From Sulfurimonas lithotrophica (GTDB lineage Bacteria > Campylobacterota > Campylobacteria > Campylobacterales > Sulfurimonadaceae), in the NCBI RefSeq assembly GCF_009258225.1, contig NZ_CP043617.1, positions 1,302,001 through 1,366,000 of the forward strand: 64,000 nt of DNA, read 5' to 3'. Position 1 is the first letter of the stretch. Each line of letters begins with the position of its first letter. Shown here in pieces: positions 1 to 9,927 of this stretch. The notes under the pieces are model-generated. The model saw only the letters and a program-made list of their open reading frames with translations. It did not search any database and was not told the origin of the DNA. The position numbers were made by a program, and so were the translations under genes.

Positions 1-1042
1 CGATAACGTTTGAGATTATAATCTCATATACGTTTCCTGTTAAGAACAGGGTTTGAAGAATCTCCACAAAGTATCTTGCAGGAAGTACATATGTTATAAG
101 TTGTAGCCACTGCGGCATAGAGCTTATTTGAAATATAAAACCCGAGAGCAAAAATGCAGGTAAAAATCCTACTATAAGCGCAGCCTGTGCCGCTACAAAT
201 TGATTTTTAGCTATTGTAGATATTAAAAGTCCCAAACTAAGTGCAGGAAACAGATATATAGAAGATGTTATAAAGAGCAATATATATGAACCTCGAAACG
301 GTATGTCAAACCAGCCTATCGCTATAACTACACAAAGAAGAGCAGACATAAGTCCCAGTATAAAATAAGGCATAATCTTTCCAAGCACTAGCTCCGTAAT
401 CGTAATAGGTGTGGACATTATAGCCTCCATAGTGTTTCTCTCCCACTCACGAGAAACTACTAGTGCCGTTAAAAGCGTACCAATCAAAGTCAGTATTATA
501 GCAATAGACCCGGGTAGTAAAAAGTACTTACTAAGAAGAGGTGCATTAAACCAGTACCTAGTTTCCATGTCTATATTAACTGATTTGGAGTTTTTGTCTA
601 ATCCCTCTTGCATAAGCCAGTTCTGCCACAGTCCGTTTGTATATTTTTGAACATACCCCGCTATATTTGGCTCAGTTCCGTCTGCCAAAATCTGAATACT
701 CGGTTGCCCTTTTGCTATATCTTTGGCAAAGGTTGCAGGTATAATGATTATTGCACGTATCTTTCCCTCTTGTATCTTTTTTTCAAAGTAGCGTCTGTCA
801 TTATTTACATCTACGTTAAAACTTTTAGAGTTGTAAAAAGAGTTTAATAATGAAGATGAGTATTTGGACTGTTTTTCTATAACTAAGCCGACAGGTATGT
901 TTTTAGAGTCAAGACTTATCGCATAACCCATTAAAAACAGAAGTATCAAAGGCAGTACAACCGCTATAAGTATAGAGCTAGGATCACGTACTATTTGAAG
1001 TGTTTCTTTTATAAAAAGCGCATTGAATCTATTTAGCTTCAT
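1..1042 (-). CDS. ABC-2 type transporter permease (partial)
   Basis: Reading the minus strand from an ATG at 1042 gives an open frame that runs off the left edge of the window. It starts MKLNRFNALFIKETLQIVRD, then a membrane segment at about residues 22-42, a long extracytoplasmic loop, and several C-terminal membrane segments. This is the layout of ABC-2 permeases of the YbhS/YbhR/YhhJ type, which form the membrane channel of drug or lipid exporters. Its start overlaps the end of the upstream ATPase gene by 14 bases, so the two are translationally linked. About 347 residues are visible and only the extreme C-terminus is missing. The substrate cannot be told from sequence. Confidence 0.88.
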   Translation of the reverse strand, partial: MKLNRFNALFIKETLQIVRDPSSILIAVVLPLILLFLMGYAISLDSKNIPVGLVIEKQSKYSSSLLNSFYNSKSFNVDVNNDRRYFEKKIQEGKIRAIIIIPATFAKDIAKGQPSIQILADGTEPNIAGYVQKYTNGLWQNWLMQEGLDKNSKSVNIDMETRYWFNAPLLSKYFLLPGSIAIILTLIGTLLTALVVSREWERNTMEAIMSTPITITELVLGKIMPYFILGLMSALLCVVIAIGWFDIPFRGSYILLFITSSIYLFPALSLGLLISTIAKNQFVAAQAALIVGFLPAFLLSGFIFQISSMPQWLQLITYVLPARYFVEILQTLFLTGNVYEIIISNVI

Positions 1043-2729
1043 TTTCACTTCTTTTTATCAGCTCAATAAACGCTTCTTGCATCGTTGCATCATCTGATAT
1101 TTTGTGTGTAAGATTATGAGGTGTATCTATTGCTATGGCATTTGCTTTATATATCAGGGCTATATTATCGCAATATTCGGCTTCTTCCATAAAGTGTGTA
1201 GTTACCATTACAGTTACACCCTTTTGCACCATCGTATATATGTGATTCCAAAACTCACGTCTGGTTAGCGGGTCAACCCCGCTTGTCGGCTCATCCAAGA
1301 ACAATATACTAGGATTGTGCATAATCGCACAAGCTAATGACAAACGTTGTTTATAACCTAAAGGAAGCTCTTTAGAAGCCATACTTTTAAACCTCTCAAG
1401 TCCAAATATTTCAAGCATCCTATTAATAGTATTTTTTTTATCTTCACCTCTTAACTCATATACTCCTGCAAAAAATTTTAAATTTTCCAAAACAGATATA
1501 TCCCCGTAAAGTGAAAACTTTTGGGACATATAGCCTATCTTTGCACGAGCTTCAAGCGATGATTTATCAAAACTATAGCCCAATATATTTGCTGTACCGC
1601 TTGTTGGTTTGATTAAACCGCAAAGCATTTTAAATATGGTGGATTTCCCTGCACCGTTTGGTCCAAGCAGACCAAATATCTCTCCTCTTTTTATAGAAAA
1701 ACTGATATTTTCAGCTGCTTTAAAACTACCGAAGTGCTTACTTAGTTTATCTACCTCTATAACATACTCACTATCCATCTCTACAGGCTTTATAAACTCT
1801 TCTAAAGGTGAAACTCCATTAGAATCTACCCCTAGTATATTCATAAAACCGTCTTCAAATGTAGGTTCAACCATATCTATAGATGCATTCTTGGCATCTA
1901 TCTTATCAAATGGAGGTATTTTTTTTGTCTCATCGGTAATAAGCTTAATATTCTCACCAAGTATTACTCCGTCTTTTATAAACGGATATGATAACGCCAA
2001 ACGTAGAGTCTCTCTCTTATCTTTGATATCACCCTTTAACATATAGGTTTTTTCTCGCATAGTCTCTTTTAAAACTTCGGGAGCACCTTTAAATAGTATC
2101 TCACCTTCATTTAAAAGGATAACTTCATCGCAAAGCTCCGCTTCATCAAGATATGCAGTGCTCCAAACTACACTTACACCTTCGTTAGTCAGATTTTCAA
2201 CCATAGACCAAAGCTCTTTTCTCGATATAGGATCAACCCCTACTCCCGGTTCATCCAAAAGCAAAAGCTTAGGTTTTTTAATGAGTGAGCAGGCAAGCCC
2301 GAGCTTTTGTTTCATACCGCCTGAGAGTTCAGATGCTAAAAAATCTTGAAAATTTTCTAAGTTAGTAAACTCTAAAAGTTCATTTACTCTACTTTTTATA
2401 TTCTCTTTTGGAATCGATTGAAGGTTTGCATAAAGGTTCATATTTTCTTTAACACTCAAATCTTCATATAGTCCAAATTTTTGAGGCATATAACCGATCA
2501 TCTCTTGTATGTTTTTCTTTGAAGTTTTTAAGTCAAACCCGAGTACGTTAATCTCATCCGCTTCAAAATCCAAAAGTCCTGTAAGAATTCTTATTAAAGT
2601 GGTTTTTCCTGCACCATCAGGTCCTATAAGACCTGTTATTTTATTTTCTTTTATTTTAAATGTCGCAGATTTTAATGCAGATTGATTTTTAAAAAATTTA
2701 TTTAAATTTTTAACTTGAACTATGGACAT
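1029..2729 (-). CDS. Tandem ABC transporter ATP-binding protein (YbhF-like)
   Basis: 566-residue protein with two complete nucleotide-binding domains. Domain 1 has Walker A GPDGAGKTT near residue 37, signature LSGGMKQ and Walker B LLLLDEPGVGVD. Domain 2 has Walker A GPNGAGKST near residue 356, a variant signature LPLGYKQR and Walker B ILFLDEPTSGVDP. Such fused ATPases power YbhFSR-type exporters together with ABC-2 permeases and an HlyD adaptor, and all three lie here in one operon. The start lies 2 bases after the adaptor's stop. The LPLGY signature departs from LSGGQ, so the two ATP sites may be unequal, as in E. coli YbhF relatives. Confidence 0.92.
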   Translation of the reverse strand: MSIVQVKNLNKFFKNQSALKSATFKIKENKITGLIGPDGAGKTTLIRILTGLLDFEADEINVLGFDLKTSKKNIQEMIGYMPQKFGLYEDLSVKENMNLYANLQSIPKENIKSRVNELLEFTNLENFQDFLASELSGGMKQKLGLACSLIKKPKLLLLDEPGVGVDPISRKELWSMVENLTNEGVSVVWSTAYLDEAELCDEVILLNEGEILFKGAPEVLKETMREKTYMLKGDIKDKRETLRLALSYPFIKDGVILGENIKLITDETKKIPPFDKIDAKNASIDMVEPTFEDGFMNILGVDSNGVSPLEEFIKPVEMDSEYVIEVDKLSKHFGSFKAAENISFSIKRGEIFGLLGPNGAGKSTIFKMLCGLIKPTSGTANILGYSFDKSSLEARAKIGYMSQKFSLYGDISVLENLKFFAGVYELRGEDKKNTINRMLEIFGLERFKSMASKELPLGYKQRLSLACAIMHNPSILFLDEPTSGVDPLTRREFWNHIYTMVQKGVTVMVTTHFMEEAEYCDNIALIYKANAIAIDTPHNLTHKISDDATMQEAFIELIKRSENEAK

Positions 2730-2731
2730 CT

Positions 2732-3703
2732 TTATTTGTTAAAATCTATATTTGGAAATGTCACGGTAACCGGCATCCCCTGTTTTATAGCATCATCAAA
2801 ACTATCCAATACTATTCTAAATCTATAAACAAGATCGGTTCTTAACTCTTCTGTTTGTACAGTTTTTGGTGTAAATTCTGCTATTGGGGATATAAAGCTC
2901 ACTTTACCTTTATAAATTTGTCCGCCATCAGTGTAAACTTCGGCAATTTGTCCTACTTTTATATCTGTAAGATAACCTTCACTTACATAGCTTCTCACCC
3001 AGTATTCATTATCTTTTGCTATCTCTACTACATACTGGCTCGGGCTTACTATGGAGCCGACCTCATATACCCTTGTTATGATTGTGCCGTTTGTCGGTGA
3101 GATTAGTATTGTATCTTCTAGGTTTATTTTATGTAAATTTCTTTGTGCTTGTAGTGCTTCTAAGTTGGCTTTTGCACTTAAGATATCCTCTTTTTCATAT
3201 CCGTTTTGAAGTTCTTCTAATGAACTCTTAGCAAATAAATATGCTGCTTTACTATTATCGTATGCTGCTTTGGCATTGTCGTACCTTTCTTCGCTTAAAG
3301 CCTTCTTTACGTATAGATTTTTAGTTCTTATAAACTCTTTTTTAAGTCTATCTCTCTCTACCTGACTTTGGAGCAGTTTTGCTTCGGCTTTTTTTATCTC
3401 TTCTTTTCTAAAACCTTTTTCAAGTTTTGCTATTTTCGCCTTTTGCATTGATATCTGAGCTTCTATTTGGTTTAGATGCTCTATATACGGGGCATCATCA
3501 AGCTTTGCGATAACTTGACCTTTTTTTACCTTTTCTCCCTCGTCAAAATCAATACTTGTTAGTTTTCCTGAAACTCTAAAGGCTAAAGACACGGTTCTTA
3601 CATCAACGTTTCCGTAAAATTTTTGAGTTTTGTCATTTGAGTTAAAGCATCCGTTAAAAAAAAATATTGTCACAAGAAAAAGAAAAAGACCAAAAAATCT
3701 CAT
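2732..3703 (-). CDS. HlyD/membrane-fusion adaptor lipoprotein of ABC exporter
   Basis: 323 residues. The N-terminus is a hydrophobic signal ending in FFNGC, a lipobox, so the mature protein is probably a lipid-anchored periplasmic adaptor. Next come a lipoyl-like beta half (KVSGKLTSIDFDEGEKVKKG region), a long alpha-helical hairpin rich in Lys, Glu and Ala at about residues 80-185, the second lipoyl half (ISPTNGTIITR) and a beta-barrel. This is the family architecture of YbhG/EmrA-type adaptors. It is first in a three-gene operon with the tandem ATPase and permease, and it would bridge the inner-membrane pump to an outer-membrane channel encoded elsewhere. Confidence 0.9.
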   Translation of the reverse strand: MRFFGLFLFLVTIFFFNGCFNSNDKTQKFYGNVDVRTVSLAFRVSGKLTSIDFDEGEKVKKGQVIAKLDDAPYIEHLNQIEAQISMQKAKIAKLEKGFRKEEIKKAEAKLLQSQVERDRLKKEFIRTKNLYVKKALSEERYDNAKAAYDNSKAAYLFAKSSLEELQNGYEKEDILSAKANLEALQAQRNLHKINLEDTILISPTNGTIITRVYEVGSIVSPSQYVVEIAKDNEYWVRSYVSEGYLTDIKVGQIAEVYTDGGQIYKGKVSFISPIAEFTPKTVQTEELRTDLVYRFRIVLDSFDDAIKQGMPVTVTFPNIDFNK

Positions 3704-3771
3704 TTAACACCCTTTCATAATTACTAATAAACAAGTTTAACTATATAATACTTACATATAAATTTATTTGT

Positions 3772-3777
3772 TATAAT
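3772..3777 (+). promoter_or_regulatory. -10 box for the 33-residue miniprotein
   Basis: A perfect TATAAT lies 28 bases upstream of the TTG start at 3805, in the AT-rich gap between the divergent adaptor gene and the small ORF. Campylobacterota sigma-70 promoters often lack a clear -35, and none is visible here. Confidence 0.5.
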
Positions 3778-3804
3778 TGCAAATACTACAAAAGGATTTT
3801 CATT

Positions 3805-3906
3805 TTGCCTGAAACAGATTTATTGACACTTACGATACGTACTGCGGTACTTTTGGGTGTGGCAGCACTCTTTTTATTTGTACTGACACGAAAGAAAGAA
3901 AAATAA
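3805..3906 (+). CDS. 33-residue single-span membrane miniprotein
   Basis: A short frame starting at TTG encodes MPETDLLTLTIRTAVLLGVA followed by a hydrophobic stretch and the positively charged end TRKKEK. One membrane helix at about residues 9-28 with a basic C-terminal tail predicts N-out/C-in insertion. Support comes from a ribosome site AAAGGATTT about 6-10 bases upstream of the TTG and a perfect -10 at 3772. It lies alone between the exporter operon and a convergent chemoreceptor gene. I do not recognise a family; it could be a small regulator of a membrane complex. The non-ATG start and small size make this a candidate, not a certainty. Confidence 0.55.
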   Translation: MPETDLLTLTIRTAVLLGVAALFLFVLTRKKEK

Positions 3907-3909
3907 AAC

Positions 3910-3934
3910 GATACGGTTATTCTTTAACCATATC
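3910..3934 (-). terminator. Intrinsic terminator of chemoreceptor gene
   Basis: A 10-bp stem (3910-3919 with 3925-3934, one G-T pair) with a 5-base loop contains the chemoreceptor stop codon. On the minus strand it is followed by a T-rich run, consistent with Rho-independent termination. It may also slow plus-strand transcripts from the miniprotein gene. Confidence 0.6.
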
Positions 3935-6043
3935 ATCCAAGCAACTAAACAACTCTTTTGAAGCTTCTTCGGCTTCTTTAAACAGTTTTATAATCTCATT
4001 TGCATCGGACTCATTTGCTTGTTTTAAAATACTCATAACTTTTAACACACTGTCATGCACTTTTTTATGAGGTTTTTCAAGTTTAGAGTATGAAGGTGAC
4101 ATTGCAAACTCTTTTTTACCTTCATTTACATACCAGTTTCCAAATCTACACTCACTATGACTACCCAGCGAATCATCTGATTTTCCTTCAAATGCGGCTG
4201 AATAGGCTAAGTTTTTATAAATCATATGATCAAGTTTTGCCATATTTGAGAAAAGTTCATGACCTATTATCGAGTTGTCTTCTTTGATTTTTTCGGCATT
4301 TAACACCATATCGTTTAGAGTTACTTTAAAGTCATCAAGTTTAGCTTGAGATTCATGTGTATATCTGTCTATTTTCTCAGTATTTTCACTCATGGTTATA
4401 GAGTTTTGTTTTAAAATACTAATATTGGCTTCAACTTCACTCGTAGCTTTTTGAGTGCTCTCTGCAAGTTTTCTTACTTCATCTGCAACTACGGCAAATC
4501 CACGTCCGTGTTCACCTGCACGGGCTGCTTCTATCGCTGCATTTAAAGCAAGAAGGTTTGTTTGGTCTGAAATATCTTTTATTAGAGATATTACATTAAA
4601 AATCTCTTCTACGTTTGTATTTAAATGATCTGAGGATTCACGAGATTCATTGGTCATGTTGGTAATATTTGAGATAGTCTCAATTATTTCGTTTGTAGAT
4701 TTTGTAACATTTTCAATAACTTTAGACGTAGATGCATTTAAGTTATTTACTTCGTTAATACTCTTAACATTGTTCTCCATAGTAGCTTTAAGGTTATTTG
4801 CATTATCTACCGAACCTTTTATCATACTATCTGATAGTGCTAAATTTAGGCGGTTTCTCTCTAAACTGTGCTCAACCTCTTTTTTAGCATCTTCTGCACT
4901 TTTTGCTTCATCTTCCGCACTTTTTGCAATAGACTCGACTTTATCTAAAAAGATATTAAAACTATTACTTGCATGACCTATTTCATCATTTGATTTTACA
5001 GGCAATCTTTTAGATAAATCAGCTTCCCCTTGAGACAACTCAGTCGCTATAGATTCAAATTCTCGTAAAGGAGAAGATACGCCTCTTTGAATAACAAGTA
5101 CTAAAAACACTAAGATGAACACATCTACAGCCAACATAATATATACTTGTCTAAGTAAAGAGTCTTCACTTTTTGAGACAATATGTTCTACATCGGATAT
5201 TTTTTTACCTATAAGTGCGAAACCCACTACTTTATTTGAAAAATCTTTTATCTCTTGGGATATTACAAAATATTCATCGCTTAATTGGTATTTTTTTGTA
5301 TTTGAGATATCTATATTTTTTAAATCGTTAAAAAAATCTTTATTAACTACACTCTCTTTTATTGCTAAGGTATATTCACCTGTTTTTGGTGCATTTTTAA
5401 GTGCAGTTGCCGTAGATAAAAACTCGTTTTTCATAAGTATTGCCATCTCATAATCATAATTTTTTCTGGCAGCTTTTACAATAGAATTTAAACCTTGCAT
5501 AAATTCAACCGAACCTAAATATTCCCCTTCGTTAATAACAGGAGACAATCCGCGTAAAACTAAACCTGCACGACCAAGTTCTATATCGACAATAGGTTTT
5601 TTTGTTTGTTTAACTTGGACTACGGTTTTTCTAAAACTACTTAAATCGTCACCAAACTTTTCAGGTTTCCAAGCCCGTAAAAAACTATGAACATTAGTAT
5701 CGTGAATATGTATTTTTATATTTTTGTAGTTTGTAAATTCTTTAAATTCTCCGGAAATAGAGCTTATTCCATCTATTGCTATTTGTCTGTTATTTTCTTT
5801 TAAAGAACGAATAACATTGTAGTTTTTAGAGATATTTATTGCATTTGTCAATCCAATATTTCTTTTAGAATCCATATATTTTTGGTAAACCAGTTTTAAC
5901 GATTTACTCTGATTGCTATATACATCTTCTTTCATCTCTTTTATGGAAAAAAAATAATTTCCTATTACAATTACAAACCCTATAATTATAGATAAGATAA
6001 GCGGAATATGTATTTTTTTACCGATAGACATATTTGAAAACAT
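3917..6043 (-). CDS. Methyl-accepting chemotaxis protein with CZB domain
   Basis: 708 residues. One membrane helix near residues 12-31 is followed by a large periplasmic sensor of double-Cache type (motif [14 protein letters not shown] and [13 protein letters not shown], as in the dCache_3 family). A second helix near 300-322 and a HAMP linker follow, then the signalling coiled coil with the conserved hairpin tip ([20 protein letters not shown]). The C-terminus is a chemoreceptor zinc-binding domain: [11 protein letters not shown], then [10 protein letters not shown] and a further PHKKVHDS histidine. CZB domains bind zinc and are reported to respond to hypochlorite or zinc. No pentapeptide methyltransferase tether is visible. 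It is monocistronic with its own terminator. Confidence 0.93.
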   Translation of the reverse strand: MFSNMSIGKKIHIPLILSIIIGFVIVIGNYFFSIKEMKEDVYSNQSKSLKLVYQKYMDSKRNIGLTNAINISKNYNVIRSLKENNRQIAIDGISSISGEFKEFTNYKNIKIHIHDTNVHSFLRAWKPEKFGDDLSSFRKTVVQVKQTKKPIVDIELGRAGLVLRGLSPVINEGEYLGSVEFMQGLNSIVKAARKNYDYEMAILMKNEFLSTATALKNAPKTGEYTLAIKESVVNKDFFNDLKNIDISNTKKYQLSDEYFVISQEIKDFSNKVVGFALIGKKISDVEHIVSKSEDSLLRQVYIMLAVDVFILVFLVLVIQRGVSSPLREFESIATELSQGEADLSKRLPVKSNDEIGHASNSFNIFLDKVESIAKSAEDEAKSAEDAKKEVEHSLERNRLNLALSDSMIKGSVDNANNLKATMENNVKSINEVNNLNASTSKVIENVTKSTNEIIETISNITNMTNESRESSDHLNTNVEEIFNVISLIKDISDQTNLLALNAAIEAARAGEHGRGFAVVADEVRKLAESTQKATSEVEANISILKQNSITMSENTEKIDRYTHESQAKLDDFKVTLNDMVLNAEKIKEDNSIIGHELFSNMAKLDHMIYKNLAYSAAFEGKSDDSLGSHSECRFGNWYVNEGKKEFAMSPSYSKLEKPHKKVHDSVLKVMSILKQANESDANEIIKLFKEAEEASKELFSCLDDMVKE

Positions 6044-6112
6044 TAATAAATCCCCTTTAGCATTTTTATGACAAAATGTACTATAACCATTTTTAGCATA
6101 ATTATTATTTAA

Positions 6113-6604
6113 TTATAAATATTTATATATCAGTTCTTTAATTTTTTGGTATATTTTTTCAAAATCCGTCGAATATACCCTATTTTGACCTATTGAAGTG
6201 ATAAAATTTGTATCTCTCTCCCACCTAGGAACCAGATGCATATGAATATGCTCTGCTATGCCTGCTCCACCTGCACGTCCTAAATTCATACCTATATTTA
6301 CACCTTGTGCACCAAAGCCCTCTTTTAAAAGCTTTACACATTTTTGAGCCAAAGCACTCATATGAAGCCAACATTCACTGTCTAACTCTTCGAGTTTATC
6401 GGTATGAAAGTGTGGAATAATCATAAAATGTCCTGGAGTATAAGGATAACGATTCATAACTATAAAACAAAACTCATCTCTGTATAATACGTGCAATTTT
6501 TCATCATCTTGGGCATGTTTACTTATATGACAAAAGACGCAACCCTCTATTTTATCGTTTGTAATATACTCCTCACGCCAAGGTGCATATAAAATATTTT
6601 CCAT
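6113..6604 (-). CDS. HIT family nucleotide hydrolase/transferase
   Basis: 163 residues with the histidine triad AEHIHMHLVPRW near residue 137 and an N-terminal CVFCHISKH zinc-type motif. HIT proteins hydrolyse nucleoside phosphoramidates or dinucleoside polyphosphates. From memory, the orthologue in H. pylori follows murF directly (ddl, hydrolase, murF, HIT). Here two TRAP transporter genes sit between murF and HIT. The closest subgroup is the Ap4A phosphorylase-like HIT family, but the exact substrate is unknown. Confidence 0.9.
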   Translation of the reverse strand: MENILYAPWREEYITNDKIEGCVFCHISKHAQDDEKLHVLYRDEFCFIVMNRYPYTPGHFMIIPHFHTDKLEELDSECWLHMSALAQKCVKLLKEGFGAQGVNIGMNLGRAGGAGIAEHIHMHLVPRWERDTNFITSIGQNRVYSTDFEKIYQKIKELIYKYL

Positions 6605-6690
6605 CTAGCTTCTCCATTTTAAAACATTATAAAATTGTATTTTCTTGCCGTTTACGGCAAAGCTTTAGTGACCCAAGCAGTCTTAGAGTA

Positions 6691-6716
6691 GTTATAAAGA
6701 ATTACTTCTTTATAAC
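6691..6716 (-). terminator. Hairpin downstream of dctM
   Basis: A perfect 11-bp stem with a 4-base loop begins 8 bases past the dctM stop. There is no strong T-run on the minus strand, so it may be a terminator or an mRNA-stabilising hairpin. A second small hairpin (TTGCCG / CGGCAA) lies at 6645-6660, in front of the HIT gene. Confidence 0.5.
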
Positions 6717-6723
6717 GTACAAA

Positions 6724-8007
6724 TTAAATGAAAGCAAATACTAAATCCGGAAATATTATAACCAAACCTAACGCAAGAAGTTGTAAAAGTATAAACGGGA
6801 TTATACCTTTGTATATCTGCATAGTTTTAATAGTATCGCCCGCTGCACCTTTTAAGAAAAAGAGTGAGAGTCCAAAAGGGGGAGTTAAAAACGATGTTTG
6901 AAGATTTAAAGCTATTAAAACTGCAAACCATATCGGATCTATTCCAAAAGCTTCCATTACAGGTACTAAAATAGGCACGATTATAAAAGATATTTCAATA
7001 AAATCTATAAAAAATCCAAGTATAAAGATACTAAACATTGCAATAGCTATAAAAGCCCATACATCTGCTATGTCTTGCGTAAAAAACTCTAAGACCATAT
7101 CTGTCCCGCCAAGTTCGTTAAAGACAAGTGAAAAAGCCGTAGCACCGATTAATATCATAAATATCATACCGCTTAGTTTGACGGTTTCTAAAGATGCATA
7201 CTTTAGCATCTCAAAATCAAGCGATTTGTTTAGTTTTGCAAGTAACACTGACCCCAATACTCCAAATGCTGCAGATTCGGTAGGAGATGCTATACCCACA
7301 AATATACTGCCTAAAACTGCAGCCATAAGCAACAATGGTGGGACTATAGAGAATATAATTTCTTTTAAACTTACATTTTGAACATTATTATAAGCCGGTG
7401 CAACTTCAGGTTTTAAATATGAATATATTAAAATATATAGTATATATAGACCGACTAAAACCAAACCCGGTAATATCGCACCCAGAAACAACTCACCTAC
7501 ACTCACGCTTATTACGTCACCTAATATAATCAAGATTATAGACGGAGGTATAATTAAACCAAGTGTGCCGGATGATGCAATGGTTCCTGATACAAGCGAT
7601 TTATCATATCCCGCTTTTAACATTAGAGGAAGTGCAATCACACTCATCATAACGACACTCGCAGATGCTATACCCGTAGATGCCGCGAGCATAGCCCCGA
7701 CAACAACCACACTTACAGCCAAACCGCCCCTTACATTTTTAAAAAGTGCACTCATTGATAGTAAAAGGTTTTCTGCCATTTTTGATTTTTCCAAAACTAG
7801 ACCCATTGCTATGAAAAGAGGTACTGCCATTAGCGTAGTATTTGACATTATTCCAAAGATTCTAAAAGGTAAAATTGAGAACACGTCTAACCCGAGTTCT
7901 GGAGAAAATAAAGCAAAAATAATTGCTACCGTTCCAAAAACAAATGCTACGGGGATACCAAGCAGTAAAAAAAACAACACTGTCAAAAACATGACTAATG
8001 AAATCAT
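6724..8007 (-). CDS. dctM: TRAP transporter large permease (DctM type)
   Basis: 427 residues, almost entirely hydrophobic, with about 12 predicted membrane spans. The characteristic TRAP-L segments are present (PLFIAMGLVLE near residue 60; TPTESAAFG; SFLTPPFGLSLFF near the end). The large subunit carries the sodium-coupled transport path for carboxylates or other organic acids. It overlaps dctQ by 4 bases (ATGA). No periplasmic binding protein (DctP/TAXI) gene is next to the pair or elsewhere in the window, so the substrate cannot be guessed from context. Confidence 0.93.
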   Translation of the reverse strand: MISLVMFLTVLFFLLLGIPVAFVFGTVAIIFALFSPELGLDVFSILPFRIFGIMSNTTLMAVPLFIAMGLVLEKSKMAENLLLSMSALFKNVRGGLAVSVVVVGAMLAASTGIASASVVMMSVIALPLMLKAGYDKSLVSGTIASSGTLGLIIPPSIILIILGDVISVSVGELFLGAILPGLVLVGLYILYILIYSYLKPEVAPAYNNVQNVSLKEIIFSIVPPLLLMAAVLGSIFVGIASPTESAAFGVLGSVLLAKLNKSLDFEMLKYASLETVKLSGMIFMILIGATAFSLVFNELGGTDMVLEFFTQDIADVWAFIAIAMFSIFILGFFIDFIEISFIIVPILVPVMEAFGIDPIWFAVLIALNLQTSFLTPPFGLSLFFLKGAAGDTIKTMQIYKGIIPFILLQLLALGLVIIFPDLVFAFI

Positions 8008-8483
8008 TTTTTATTTTTCCAGTCGAGTTTTATATGTGAAAGTGTTTGAAGAATTAAAAATAAAAAAGATATAGGTAGTAAAGATTTTACTAAAAACCTA
8101 TATTCTAAACCACCGGGATTTGATGACACTTCATTTTGTTCATATGATAAAAGTACAAAATCTATACTGATATAAATTATTAAAAGCGAAAAAGGCAAGA
8201 TAAAAAAAATCGAAGAGATAATATTTATAATATTTTTTATCTTTTGTGAGTAAGAGGCATAAAAGACATCTACTCTAACATGGGAACTGTGTTTTAAAGT
8301 ATAAGATATACCAAACAAGATTATAACATCAAAAAGATGCCACTCCAACTCCTGCAATGCTATAGAACCCGAGGAAAACATATAACGCACAGTTGCATCA
8401 TAAACAACAAGTAAAACTAAAATAACTAATACCAAAGCCGTAAAATAACCTAAATATTTTGTTATTTTATCTATATAGTGCAT
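8004..8483 (-). CDS. dctQ: TRAP transporter small permease (DctQ type)
   Basis: 159 residues with four predicted membrane helices and the DctQ-typical stretch LQELEWHLFDVIILFGISYT near residue 40, followed by HVRVDVFY. It pairs with DctM to form the QM membrane complex. It starts 7 bases after murF in the same direction, so it is probably co-transcribed with the cell-wall cluster, an unusual place for a transporter. Because no DctP is near, the solute-binding subunit must be encoded elsewhere. Confidence 0.9.
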   Translation of the reverse strand: MHYIDKITKYLGYFTALVLVILVLLVVYDATVRYMFSSGSIALQELEWHLFDVIILFGISYTLKHSSHVRVDVFYASYSQKIKNIINIISSIFFILPFSLLIIYISIDFVLLSYEQNEVSSNPGGLEYRFLVKSLLPISFLFLILQTLSHIKLDWKNKK

Positions 8484-8490
8484 CTAGTAC

Positions 8491-9927
8491 CTATATAAAA
8501 CTCGGAGCATCGTTTGCAAAAAGAATGATATCCCCACTTTTTGTTTGGGAAGCCAAAATATCTGTTAGTTTTGATTTATCGTGTAAAATCGTCTTTTGTT
8601 TAACATGAATATTTTTATCAAAAAGAGTAGCGTTTAACATCCCTGTTACTATTACTATGTCAAAAACTTCATTTATAGCATTACATAACTGTAAATTCAA
8701 CTCTTCACTGCTCTCAATTAACCCAGGAGTTACTATAACTTTATTTCCCCCTTTATGAAGTGAACAAAGTCTTATAGATTCAAGCATCCCGTCTATATTT
8801 CCGTTATATCCGTCATCTAGTATTATTTTTCCGCCAGCTTCTATCATCTCCAATCTATGGCTGATTGGCTTAAGAGAACTTATAGCTTCTTTAATCTCTT
8901 TTTTATCCATACCGAATTCATCGGCTATTTTTATGGCAGCTTCTATATTTATAGTTTGAAACGCACCTAAAACATCAGTATGGTAATTTTCATCTTTATA
9001 TTCAAAATCAGTACCTTCTAAAGTTGCAGATACATTTTTAATATCATTACCGAAAAACTCGACTTTATCGTGTGGCTCATTAGTTACGTTTTTATAGATA
9101 AATGCCTTTTTGAGTCTAGGAGATTGAATGATTTCTAGTTTAGTTCGTACTATATTTTCTAAAGTTTTAAAGTATTCTATATGGGCAAGTCCGATTTTTC
9201 CGACTACAATTATTTGAGGTTCTAAAAATGTAGTTATTTCATAAATATCACCCCTCTCTCTTGCACCTGCTTCACATATGTATATTTCTGTATCCATAGG
9301 CAAAGAGTTATTAATATCACCCATAATTCCGCTAAGAGTGTTTATGCTTCTTGGAGTTGAATAAACTTTATACTTTTTAGACAAAATTTGCGTCATAAAG
9401 TTTTTCATACTTGTTTTACCGTAACTGCCTGTAATAGCAATGATTTGTAATTTTTTTATAGAGTCCAGTTTTGCTTTGGCTTGTTTTTTATACTCTAAAA
9501 AGAGATATTTCTCAATTATATAACTTCCGATATATGCAATAGATATAGGTAGTAAAACTCCGTAAACCTCACAAGCTTCCCTAATGGTACAAATAATATT
9601 TTGAAATAGAGTTAAAAATATTAAAAGTATTAAAAAACGCTTTACCCGCCAAGTAAGAACTAACTTTTTATCTAACTTTTTATGCCATAAAAAAAGACTT
9701 GGAAGCACTGCAAAATAGAAAAATATTAAAAAGAACATCCCCGTAGTATAGTAAGCTATAAAAGGTATGATAAAATAAAAAATATGCCACTGAGGTTTGT
9801 GATGCTTTAATATCACACGTGATAATTTATAGTTATACCATTGTAAATTGGTTATTAAATACCAACCAAGGGCCGTTACCAAAAGGACGTTTGTTACAAA
9901 CTTAGCTAATAATTCATACTCTTGCAT
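8491..9927 (-). CDS. murF: UDP-MurNAc-tripeptide--D-Ala-D-Ala ligase
   Basis: 478 residues. Residues 1-140 form a hydrophobic N-terminal extension with several membrane spans. The Mur ligase body then begins at AITGSYGKTSMKNF, the ATP-binding loop. Further Mur motifs are EAGARERGDI, the HIEYFKT region and DDGYNGN. MurF adds D-Ala-D-Ala to the UDP-MurNAc tripeptide, the last cytoplasmic step in making the peptide stem. The membrane extension is, from memory, shared by other Campylobacterota MurF proteins. It begins one base after the hydrolase stop, and ddl, which makes the D-Ala-D-Ala substrate, is two genes upstream. Confidence 0.93.
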   Translation of the reverse strand: MQEYELLAKFVTNVLLVTALGWYLITNLQWYNYKLSRVILKHHKPQWHIFYFIIPFIAYYTTGMFFLIFFYFAVLPSLFLWHKKLDKKLVLTWRVKRFLILLIFLTLFQNIICTIREACEVYGVLLPISIAYIGSYIIEKYLFLEYKKQAKAKLDSIKKLQIIAITGSYGKTSMKNFMTQILSKKYKVYSTPRSINTLSGIMGDINNSLPMDTEIYICEAGARERGDIYEITTFLEPQIIVVGKIGLAHIEYFKTLENIVRTKLEIIQSPRLKKAFIYKNVTNEPHDKVEFFGNDIKNVSATLEGTDFEYKDENYHTDVLGAFQTINIEAAIKIADEFGMDKKEIKEAISSLKPISHRLEMIEAGGKIILDDGYNGNIDGMLESIRLCSLHKGGNKVIVTPGLIESSEELNLQLCNAINEVFDIVIVTGMLNATLFDKNIHVKQKTILHDKSKLTDILASQTKSGDIILFANDAPSFI

